A stretch of DNA of 60,954 nucleotides, taken from NCBI GenBank assembly GCA_015062925.1, contig SUTL01000002.1, positions 1 to 60,954 of the forward strand, read 5' to 3'. Shown piece by piece: positions 36,738 to 47,300 of the stretch. The stretch is from Methanobrevibacter thaueri (GTDB taxonomy: Archaea > Methanobacteriota > Methanobacteria > Methanobacteriales > Methanobacteriaceae). Position 1 is the stretch's first letter. Every line of letters begins with the position of its first letter. Under the pieces are notes generated by a model that saw only the letters and a program-made list of their open reading frames with translations, had not been told where the DNA came from and ran no database searches. A program made the position numbers and the translations under genes.

Positions 36738-39416
36738 TTGGAGTTTAAGATTTCTGTTGTAATGGCTGCATATAATAGTGGGGAATATATTGCTGAGTCA
36801 ATTAAATCAATCATTAATCAAACTTTAAACTTTAAAAAACACATTCAGTTGATTGTTGTTGATGATGCGAGTTATGATAATACTTTGGATGTTGTAAATC
36901 AATTTAAAGAAAAATATCCTGATAACATCTCTGTTATTTCTTCAAAAGAAAATCACGGTGCGGCCCATTCAAGAAATCTCGGTTTGGATGAAGTCAAAGG
37001 CGAATTTGTCAATTTTCTTGACAGTGATGATTATATCAGTGAAAACGCTTTTCAAAAGGCTTTGGATTTTTTCAAAAAATATGATGGTGTGGACATTGCA
37101 TCTATTCCAATTTATTTTTTTGGAGCCAAGAAAGGTGGCCATAACTTAAATTTTAAATTCAGCCGAACACAGGTCATAAATTTACTTGAAAAACCGGATT
37201 ATATTCAGCTGTCCGGAGCGTCTTCTTTTTTCAGATTTTCCAAAATTAAAAATCACAGATTCGATGAGGACTTGAAGGTTTCAGAAGATCCGTTATTCAT
37301 AAATCAGCTGTTAATTAAAAATCCCATAATTGGCTTTTTGGATGATTGCGGCTACTATTATAGAAAACATGACACTTCAACATCATTAATCGGTTCATCC
37401 ACCAATTACAAATCCTATTACACTTCAAGAATTGATAACTATTTCATACGCTTAATTAAGGATTCTCTTGAGGAATTAAGCTATGTTCCGAAATTCATTC
37501 AAACCGTGATAATGTATGATTTGTTCTGGCTTGCAAATGTGGAAGATGTTAGTTTGATACTCAATCAAAAGGAAAATCTTATTTTATATGCAAAATTAAT
37601 TCAGATTCTTGATTATATTGATGTCAATATTATTTTAAATCAGCAGTTGGGCAATAATTTATTAAATGTTCATCTCTTTCTGTTAAAGTCCTATAAAACG
37701 GATTACTTCAAAAACAAGGCAATTGTTTGTAGGGATGGTGTTCTTCCCCGTGAAGACTTGAAATTCATTACCAATGCACTTGGCGTTGACAAATTGCTGA
37801 TTGACAATATTGAATTTTTAAATGATTCTGAAATTTATATTTCCGGTGTTTACACAACATTTCTGAGTGATGGCTGTGAAATAACTGTTGATTGCGATGG
37901 TGAGGAATTTAAAACAAAGCGTCTGGACCAGCCTCAAAGGGACAATTATTCACTTAACTTTAATTATGCATTCAACTACTGTTTTGATGTTGTTGTCCCT
38001 GTCTGTGATAAAATATCATTTAAAAGCGGCGGCGAGGTTTTGGATATTGAATATGGCGAAACTTCAAGGCTGTCAAGAGTATCCAAATATTATCTTTCAA
38101 CAGATCATCTTGCAATTGACAGATTCAACCACATTGAAATTGTTAAAAGAACACCTTTAACAACATTTAAAAATGAAATTTCTGTTTTAAAAAGCATGAT
38201 TTCAGAAAGGCAGCAGGGCTGGAGAACTGGAATACTTTTAAGGGTATTGTATTTCCTGCTGTATAACATTTATAACAGACGTAGAATCTGGATTTTTATT
38301 GATTTGCCTGATCGTGCAGATGATAATGCATTTAAACTCTTCAGATATGCTGTTGATAATCCTCCGCATAATATTGACAAGGTTTTCACAATACTGAAAT
38401 CTGAGAAAAATTATAATCGTCTATCTGATGGCAGTAAAGTTAAAAAATTGCTTGGAAAGGACAGTGCATCTTGTGAATTTGAAAAGATAAGTAAATTTGG
38501 TTACGTTTTACCGTATAAGTCTTTAAAGCACAGGTTATATTCATTGTTTGCAGAATTTATCATTACTTCAAATCCTGATAATGATATTATTTATCCGTTT
38601 TGGGGAAATTTCAAGCATTTGTCCGGTTTGGTTCGTTCAAAAACAGTATTTCTTCAGCATGGTGTAACATTGCATAACATTTCAAGCTGGCTGAATGATT
38701 ACAATAAACATTTGGCATTGCTTGCTTGCGTATCTGAAAAAGAACGTGATGCCTTTTTAAGTTCAGAATATGGTTATGGTGAAGATGTTGTTCAGGTGTT
38801 GGGTTTTCCGAGGTTTGATTATCTTACAAATATTGGGGACAATAAAGAAATCGTGATAATGCCTACCTGGAGGAGAAGATATGAATTCTTCAGCCCGGAA
38901 GAGTTTAAGCATTGTGATTTTTACAGACAGTTCAATGATTTGTTAAATGATGATGAATTGATTGATTTTTTAACTGAAAAGAGTTATAAATTAATATTCA
39001 GGCCACATCCAAAATTTTTAAAATTCATGGATGCTTTTGATAGGCATGAGTCAGTTAACTTCTCCGCCGGAGAATATTCTGAAGTTTTCAATCACGCATC
39101 ACTTTTAATCACTGACTTCTCATCTGTTGCATTTGACTTTGCATATCTTAAAAAACCATTAATTTATTATCATGTAGACAGAGAAAACTTCCATTTCAAT
39201 ATTGATGAGTCATATTTTGATTATGATGAAATGGGATTCGGTCCTGTTTTTGACAATCTGGATGATTTAAAAGAAAAAATTAAAGAATTTGTTTTAAATG
39301 ATTGTGAAATGGATGAAAAGTATCAAAAACGTGTCGACGAATTCTTTAAATATCAGGACAAAGACAATTCCAAAAGGGTTTATGAAGCAATTTTGGAGTT
39401 AAATAATTATTATTAA
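36738..39416 (+). CDS. Bifunctional GT2 / CDP-glycerol glycerophosphotransferase, third paralog
   Basis: ISVVMAAYNSGEYI, VVDDASYDN (DDAS instead of DDGS), NFLDSDD; FLQHGVTLHNISSWL, LGFPRFDYL, FRPHPKF, LLITDFSSVAFDFAYLKKPLIYY. Confidence 0.9.
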   Translation: MEFKISVVMAAYNSGEYIAESIKSIINQTLNFKKHIQLIVVDDASYDNTLDVVNQFKEKYPDNISVISSKENHGAAHSRNLGLDEVKGEFVNFLDSDDYISENAFQKALDFFKKYDGVDIASIPIYFFGAKKGGHNLNFKFSRTQVINLLEKPDYIQLSGASSFFRFSKIKNHRFDEDLKVSEDPLFINQLLIKNPIIGFLDDCGYYYRKHDTSTSLIGSSTNYKSYYTSRIDNYFIRLIKDSLEELSYVPKFIQTVIMYDLFWLANVEDVSLILNQKENLILYAKLIQILDYIDVNIILNQQLGNNLLNVHLFLLKSYKTDYFKNKAIVCRDGVLPREDLKFITNALGVDKLLIDNIEFLNDSEIYISGVYTTFLSDGCEITVDCDGEEFKTKRLDQPQRDNYSLNFNYAFNYCFDVVVPVCDKISFKSGGEVLDIEYGETSRLSRVSKYYLSTDHLAIDRFNHIEIVKRTPLTTFKNEISVLKSMISERQQGWRTGILLRVLYFLLYNIYNRRRIWIFIDLPDRADDNAFKLFRYAVDNPPHNIDKVFTILKSEKNYNRLSDGSKVKKLLGKDSASCEFEKISKFGYVLPYKSLKHRLYSLFAEFIITSNPDNDIIYPFWGNFKHLSGLVRSKTVFLQHGVTLHNISSWLNDYNKHLALLACVSEKERDAFLSSEYGYGEDVVQVLGFPRFDYLTNIGDNKEIVIMPTWRRRYEFFSPEEFKHCDFYRQFNDLLNDDELIDFLTEKSYKLIFRPHPKFLKFMDAFDRHESVNFSAGEYSEVFNHASLLITDFSSVAFDFAYLKKPLIYYHVDRENFHFNIDESYFDYDEMGFGPVFDNLDDLKEKIKEFVLNDCEMDEKYQKRVDEFFKYQDKDNSKRVYEAILELNNYY

Positions 39417-39537
39417 TTCACATCAATATTGCATTATTTTTATATTAAAGCAATATTTATCTTAATTAAACTAAATAAAAGCTTTAAATATCATTAAATA
39501 TAATATACAACTTGTTTATCAAAATTAGGAGTATATT

Positions 39538-39676
39538 ATGAAAAAAGACAGATTAAAAAATGGCTTTCAAAACACCACAAAATCAAAAATTAATATTCCT
39601 ATGAGGCCAGATACCCAAGATGAAATTTTCATCATATGCAACTCTAATATTGATGAATTGGGACAATACATTACTA
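39538..39676 (+). pseudogene. Short ORF apparently interrupted by the IS element
   Basis: ATG after AGGAG: MKKDRLKNGFQNTTKSKINIPMRPDTQDEIFIICNSNIDELGQYIT..., reads into the IS left end. Excising 39677-41052 gives ...GQYITIWKVVF*. Confidence 0.4.
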
Positions 39677-41050
39677 TAGTTAATTACCAAACTTTTGGTA
39701 TATATGTTTTGAGCCATTTATCATAAACTTTGGTTCCTGAAATTGATTCATTATATGTTTTTATAGTTAATTCTTGCAGAAATTCTTTTGATTCAAGATA
39801 ATAATGTTTTATTTCTCTTTTCATTTGCCTCCATATCTGTTCAATTGGATTTAAGTGAGGGGAGTATGGCGGAAGATATATTAGTTCGATATTTAGATGT
39901 AAAGCAATTTTTTTGATAAATGCGGACTTATGAATGCTATATTTGTCTAGAATTAAACATATTCTTTGTTCGGTTTGCATTTTTGTTATTATGTCTTCTT
40001 TTTGTAATTGGTTTAATGTTATTTTTCGTCTTATTTCTCTTCTTTTTTTCACATTATTGAGGGATTCTCTATTGCAGTGTTTTCCAATGATTCTGGCGAT
40101 TGTTGAGGTTGTATCATCTTTATATTTTTCTAATGTTTTTTAAAATTTTTGCTGAAAAAACTTCATTATTTTCGTTGTTTTCTATTAATAATTTATTTAC
40201 ATCTTCATCAGTTAGATTGACATTAGAAATAATTTTTTTTAGTATTTTTACAGTATTTTTATTGTTTGTATTGGCAATTCTTAACTCTAGAAGTTCTATT
40301 GCAATTTCGGGTGCGGTCGAGGAATTTGTGATTGTGATGGTTGAATTTCCATTTATTGTTAATGATCCTGTGGCGTTGATTTTAAATTTGTATGGATTTA
40401 CAGTTTGTGTATGTTTTGTTCCTTTTTTATATAATAATTTTTGAGTATAGGGTTCATTTTGAAAGGATACTTCATCAAATAATACTATAATGTCGTTTGT
40501 TGTTACATTGTTGTCTTCTAAGTTTTTTTTAACTGTTCTTCAGCATCTTCTGGTGATTTTGAAAATTTTGGATATTCTTTACTGTAATTGTATCCTAATT
40601 TTCTCACAATTTTTCCCTATTTGTTTTAAACTGTAATCTACATTGAATTTTTTATTAACAAGATGGTGTACGTCTTTCATTGACATATTTGGTGTTTTTT
40701 CAATGATTTTATCTAATTCAATTAGTTGATCATAAGTTAATTTTGATGGTCTTCCACCACCAAAAGATGGTTTTAAACCTTCTAATCCTTCGGTTTCGCA
40801 TGTTTTCGCCCATCTATGGACTGTTTGATATGATTTTCCTATTATTCTTGCAGCTTCTGCAATAGAATGCCCTTCACTTATGATTCTAATTGCAATTAAC
40901 CTCTGATAATACCTGTGGTAAGCCACATACTTTGCGATTTCTTCATCCAGAGCTGTTTTTTTAACTTTATTTAAAACATCAATTGTAGATTTTTCCTGAC
41001 ATAATTTATTATTTGTCAGTCATCTATAATAAAAGTTTGGTAACTAACTA
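39677..41050 (-). mobile_element. IS630-type insertion sequence with imperfect terminal inverted repeats and TA target duplication
   Basis: Left end TAGTTAATTACCAAACTTTTGGTATA; reverse complement of right end TAGTTAGTTACCAAACTTTTATTATA; both flanked by TA. Internal HTH plus DDE transposase remnants. Confidence 0.8.
39684..41002 (-). pseudogene. IS630-family transposase, broken by about four single-base frameshifts
   Basis: HTH: AYHRYYQRLIAIRIISEGHSIAEAARIIGKSYQTVHRWAKTCETEGLEGLKPSFGGGRPSKL; DDE: RICLILDKYSIHKSAFIKKIALHLNIELIYLPPYSPHLNPIEQIWRQMKREIKHYY. Frames join if A-runs at 40990-40994, 40610-40614, 40524-40531 and 40136-40141 are each changed by one base. Confidence 0.85.
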
Positions 41051-41312
41051 TATATGGAAAGTTGTATTCTGAATTCTCATTTCTTGACAATAACCTTTGA
41101 TTATGTTAAAAGTATTACTGGGATATATGATAATAATACATTTTTCATTGTATATTTTTTATTTAATTTTTTTTTAATCTGTACATTTTTTACCATTATT
41201 TCATAAAAAACAAAAACATATATACTTGTTTAATCTAAAACTAATATTAATATAGACTCTCCATAGCTTCATTATACTTGAAGTTTATTCAATAATTGGA
41301 GGGGGGTGTATT

Positions 41313-44300
41313 ATGAACAAGAAAGAGATAGTTATTATATGTTTATTAATATGTTTTATTTGTTCAATTCAGGCAGTAGCATCTGCTGACATTGATTCAA
41401 ATACAACAAAAGATAATGTGTTGACAGTTCACGAAGATACTGTTTTAAGTGTAAGTAATGAAAGTTCAATTTATTCACTTCCGAATTCAAATGATTTGCA
41501 ATCTGGAAGTGGTGAAGAAGGATCATTTGCAGATTTGCAGACTGTAATAAATAATGCAAATGGAGATATGGAAACTAAATTAGAAAAAGATTATATTTAT
41601 AAGGATACTGACTCCGGTAATAGCGGAGTTCTAATTGATCATAATGTTATTCTTAATGGTGATGGTAAAGTCACCATTGATGCTAATCATAAATCTAGAA
41701 TATTCAATGTAATAAATGGTGCCACTGTAACACTTAAAGGAATTACATTCACTAATGCCAATGCCGATGGAGATGGAGGGTCAATTTTGTCCAATGGCAG
41801 GTTAATCATTAATGATTCTAATTTTATTAATGGTGTTGCATCTGGTAACGGTGGTGCGCTTTCTTTTACTGGTAGTGACAGTTACATATACAACTGTAAT
41901 TTTATTAATAACACTGCTAGTGGTAAAGGTGGTGCTTCATTCATAGTAAGTGAAGGGAACAATCATAATAATAATACTGGTTTTGTAAAATGTACCTTTA
42001 TCAATAACACTGCTGGTATTAATGGTGGTGCTGTAGATTGGTCTGAAGGTGCACATAATGGGTATATTTATGAAAGTATATTTATAAACAACACTGCTAA
42101 TCGTAGTGCAGGTGCTGTATTCTGGTTTGGTAGTGTAGGTAGTATTAGAAACTCAACATTTACCAATAATACTGCTATGGGTATTACAGAAGCTACTGAT
42201 TCATATGGTAATTTAAACTATGGTGGTTATGGTGGTGCTGTAATGTGGACTGGTACACATGGTGATGTGTATAACTGTACATTCATTGGTAATGAAGCTA
42301 AATATAATGTGGCTACTGATACTGGTGGTCGTGGTGGTGCTGTATACTTGCAGGGTAGTACTGCAGGTAACTGTTCCAATACAACTTTCGATAAATGTAC
42401 ATTTGAGAATAATATAGCAGGTACTAATGGTGGAGCAATCGATTGGCACGAAGGTGCACATAACGGTATGGTAGATAAATGTACTTTCATAAACAATACT
42501 GCAAAACGTTCTGCTGGTGCAATCTTCTGGAACGGTCACAACGGTACTATACAATATTCAAAATTCTATGAAAATAATGCATTAGGTATTGCAAATGCAA
42601 GTTCCGTACACGGTGAAAGAACAGGTGAAATCACTTATGGTGGTGACGGTGGTGCTGTAATGTGGTCTGGATCTGAAGGATATATCATTTATTCCAACTT
42701 TGTTAACAACACTGCTGCTAAACGTGGTGGTGCATTATTCCTTCAGGGAAGTGACAGTGAGAAAAAAGGTGAAGACACAGTATTCGAACACTCCTACTTT
42801 GAAAATAACCGTGCTGGTTCAAACGGTGGTGCTATCGATTGGAACAACGAAGCTATCAACGGTTTGGTAAATAATGTAACATTTCTCAACAATACTGCAG
42901 GCCGTTCAGGTGGTGCAATCTTCTGGAATGGTGAAAACGGTACAGTCAGAAATTCCAAATTTACAAATAATCGTGCAACTGGTACATTTACCCTAGACCA
43001 GGATGTTGATTTAGGCTATGAATTCAATTTAGTTTATGAAAATGTGGTTAAAATCAATGGTGCCACATTGCCTTCAACTCTTGAAGCTAACAAATTATAT
43101 GTACTTAACTATACCAATTCATCTATTGGTAGTGAGTTCTTGAAGTTCGAATCCTATGTATGTGATAAGGATGGCAAACCGGTTAAATTAGGCGAAACAA
43201 TAGTCAGAGCTGATGATGATATTTCTCCTGTAGACTGGGGAATTGATGAATTCTTCGGTGGTGACGGTGGTACAATCTTTTGGAGTGGAGATATAGGTTT
43301 AGTCGATAACTGTACATTCATAGATTCCAACTCTGCACGTCGTGGTGGTGGAGCATATATGACTGGTAGTGACTATGTGTCATATAACAACTGTACTTTC
43401 ATCAACTGTACTTCAGGTACTAACGGTGGAGGTCTTGACTGGTTGGCTGGTGCGAACTGGGGTAAAATATCCAATTGTGTATTCAATCATACTCGTGCTG
43501 CACGTTCAGCTGGTGCAATCTATTACGATGGTGATGGTGGTAGGATGGAAAACATTACTATCATTGGTACCAAATCATGGGGTGGAACTCTTGATGAAAG
43601 TGATGACCATTTGGTTAAATATGCAGGTTGGGATTCAAGTCACTGGGATACCAACACTACCGGTGGTGATGCTGGTGCTATTATGATTACTGGTGATAAT
43701 GAATATCTATATAACGTTACTTTCACAAACTGTACCGCTACTGGCCGTGGTGGAGCAGTCTTTTTACAGGACAATAAGAATGTAACCTTTGATGCATGTG
43801 TATTTGAAAATAATAAAGCTGAAGGAACAGCAAACAACACTTTAAATGATGATAATGATCCTACAAGTGGATTAAATAAATTCCTGACAGGTAACGGTGG
43901 AGCTATCGGATTTGATTATGGTGCAAAATTAGGTGTCATTAAAAACTCCAAATTCACCAATAATACTGCAGTTCGTCTAGGGGGAGCTATCAGTTTTGCT
44001 AAAGGTTCATCAAATGCAACTATTGAAAATTCAAATTTCACAAACAATGTAGCATACCGTTCAGGTGGAGCTATTTCATGGGATGGTGAAGATGGTAATA
44101 TGAAATATTGTAATTTCACAAATAACCGTGCGTTAGGTACTGATATCGATAGAACTTTATTCGATTTAACAAGCCTCAGCCAAATTAAAGCTGTAAGCTC
44201 AGAAAGTGAAGTCGTGTCTGAAAGTTACTTATATGTGTTAGTTGAAAATAACGGAACACATAACGTAAGCTACACAATGTACGTTTACAAAAATGGCGCT

Positions 44301-47300
44301 CCAGTAAAATTGGAATACACTACCGAAACAGGACCTTCCCCTACCGATTGGGCAACTGACGAATACTTCGGTGGTGACGGTGGAACAATCTTCTGGAGAG
44401 GAGACCACGGTACTGTTGACAACTGTAGATTCATAGACTCAAACTCCGCACGTCGTGGTGGTGGAGCATATATGACTGGAAGTGACAACATCACTTTCGA
44501 AAACTCCTACTTTGAAAACTGTACCTCCGGTACCAATGGAGGAGGACTCGATTGGTTAGCAGGTGCAAACTACGGTAAAATAATCAACTGTACATTCAAC
44601 AACACCCGTGCTGCACGTTCAGCAGGTGCAATATACTACGACGGTGACTACGGTGAAATGAAAAACATCGTTATTCTCAACACCAGATCATATGGTGGAA
44701 CATTAACATCTGAAGTTCCTGGATTAACCTATGCCGATTGGGACGCAAGCCACTGGGATACAAACACTACAGGTGGGGACGCCGGTGCAATTATGTTCAC
44801 TGGTGACAATGAATATATCTATAACGTTACTTTCATCAACACTACTGCACAAGGTCGTGGAGGAGCTGTCTTTTTACAGGACAATAAGAATGTCACATTT
44901 GAAGCATGTAATTTTACAGGCTGTACAGCATTAGGTATTGCTACAAACACATGGAAAGATTATACAAAAGAAAGAGATGATACAAAAGCAGATACCAAAC
45001 TTGATTATGACTACACAGGTCATGGAGGGGCCATTGCATTTGATATAAATGCTCACGATGCTACAATCAAGGATTCCAATTTCACAGACAACTATGCGCG
45101 CCGTGACGGTGGTGTAATCAACCTGGCAAAAGGTTCATACAACGCAACCATTGAAAACTGTATATTCACAAACAACTCCGCCGGAGACGATGGTGGTATA
45201 ATCAACTGGGAAGGTAACATAGGTACTATAAATAACATTACTTGCTACAACAGCAGAGGCATATCCTTTAATGACCCAGTTACTAATGCATCCACTTCAA
45301 ATGGTGGTGCCATCTGTCTTACAGGTAACAATATTACCGTTTCAAACTCTAAATTTAATGTAAGTACAGTATTGTTAGGGGCAAATCCTAACAAGAAACC
45401 TGAAGGTGGTGCATTCTTTATTACAGGAAATTATACAAATGTCGTTAACTGTGAATTTGACACCTGTTGGAGTCCAGACAATGCAGGTGCAATCTACGTT
45501 ATCGGTAATCATACAGCAATTATCAATTCCACCTTTGAAAACTGTAATGCATCAGAAGACGGTGGTGCATTATATGTTGAAGGTTTAGATTGTAAGGTAT
45601 ATAATTCCACATTCACAGATAACTTAGCCGGTGACGACGGTGGAGCAATCAACTGGATAGGGTCAAACGGTTATATTTATAACATTACCTGTACCAATAA
45701 CAGAGCTATAGGATTAGCTGACGCTCATTCTGTTGGAGGTTCTGTTTCCCTTGCAGGAAGTTACATTACATTAACCAACTCCAATTTCACTGATTCCTAT
45801 GCTGATATTGCAGGTGGAGCAATATACATCAGAGGGGAAAAGGATGTTGTTGCTAATTCATCATTTACAGGATGTAATGTTTCTCTAACAAGCGGATATT
45901 CCACTGGTGATTATAATAACGGTGGTGGAGCTATATATATCTCCGGTAATAATGCAAATGTAAATAACTGTAATTTCACTGATGTTGAAGGTAGAATTGG
46001 TGGAACTATCTATATCAAAGGAAATGACGCAACCGTTGACGGAGCTGTGATTAATAATTCATATGTGCCTGTTTCAGGTGGTGCAATATATATTGAGGGT
46101 GTACGAGCATCTGTTAAAAATTCCGAAATTAATAATTCCTCTGCAAAAGCAGCTTCCGGTTTCGTTTCTGCTAATTTGGGTGGTGCAATCTACATTAAAG
46201 GTAATTATGCTAACATTTCAGATTCTTCAATCTCAAGGTCATTTGCCCTAACCGGTGGGGGAATCTTTCTGGAAAGTTCACACACCACTGTACTCAACTC
46301 CAACTTTACAGATAATTTAGCTAACTTTGACGGTGGAGCTATTTACTGGAAAGGTATTGGAAATTCAGAATACCTTGATGTTGACGGATGTAATTTCATA
46401 AATAACACTGCAATTGCCGCTTCCACTGAAGATAGAACCAGAGGTGGAGGAGCTATCTTCTTCGCACAACAAGGTAAATATGGTTCTGTTCGCAATTCCA
46501 ATTTTACAAACAATTCTGTTCAAACCACAGGTAAGGCTGACGGTGGAGCCATATTATGGGATATGAGTTCTCATGGGGTAATTGACAATTGTATCTTCGA
46601 CGGAAATTACATTACAAGTACCCTTGAAAGAGATGGTTCTAAAATTTATCTTCAAGGTGGATCATTGTTCTTAAGGGCTTCAGATAACTACACTGTCAGT
46701 AATTCAGTCTTTAAGAATGGTTGGTCTGATATGGAGGGTGGAGCAATATATCTGTCCACCAGATCAAAAACTGGTACTGTAAATCCAAATGGTGTATTTT
46801 TCACTAATTTAACATTTATAAATAACACTGCTAAAAATCTTGGTCCTCTATATACCTCTAATGGCGGTTCTAACCATATGGGTGGTGGAGCAATATTCAT
46901 TAAGGAAGCTAACGAAAAAGTTTATCTTGAAAATATTAAATTTATAAATAATACGGTTTATGGAAACGGTGGAGCACTGACTATTGGTGTGCTCAGTAAT
47001 AAGGCAATTAGTTTGAACATGTTAACTTTCGAAGGAAATACTGCAACAGAAGACGGTGGAGCTATCTGGACTTCAGCATGTACTCCAACATTAACCAATT
47101 CCAAATTCATTGGAGGTTCTGCAGGAGATCAGGGTGGTGCAATATATACCGTTGATCCTATGATATTCAGCAATGTGACTTACATAAACAACACTGCAAA
47201 ACAAGGTGGAGCATTATACTGGGCAAGAAATGGTGCTAACACAATTGAAGGAATGAACTTCATAAACAACACTGCAGAAGAGGGTGGTGCATTATATCTT

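Noticed and set aside
40100-40444. Forward 114-aa hydrophobic ORF (MLRLYHLYIFLMFF...) as a membrane protein
   Set aside because: Antisense to the transposase reading frame.
39684-41002. Two separate functional genes (HTH regulator and DDE protein)
   Set aside because: Both fragments plus the intervening frames reconstruct one IS630 transposase between matching inverted repeats.
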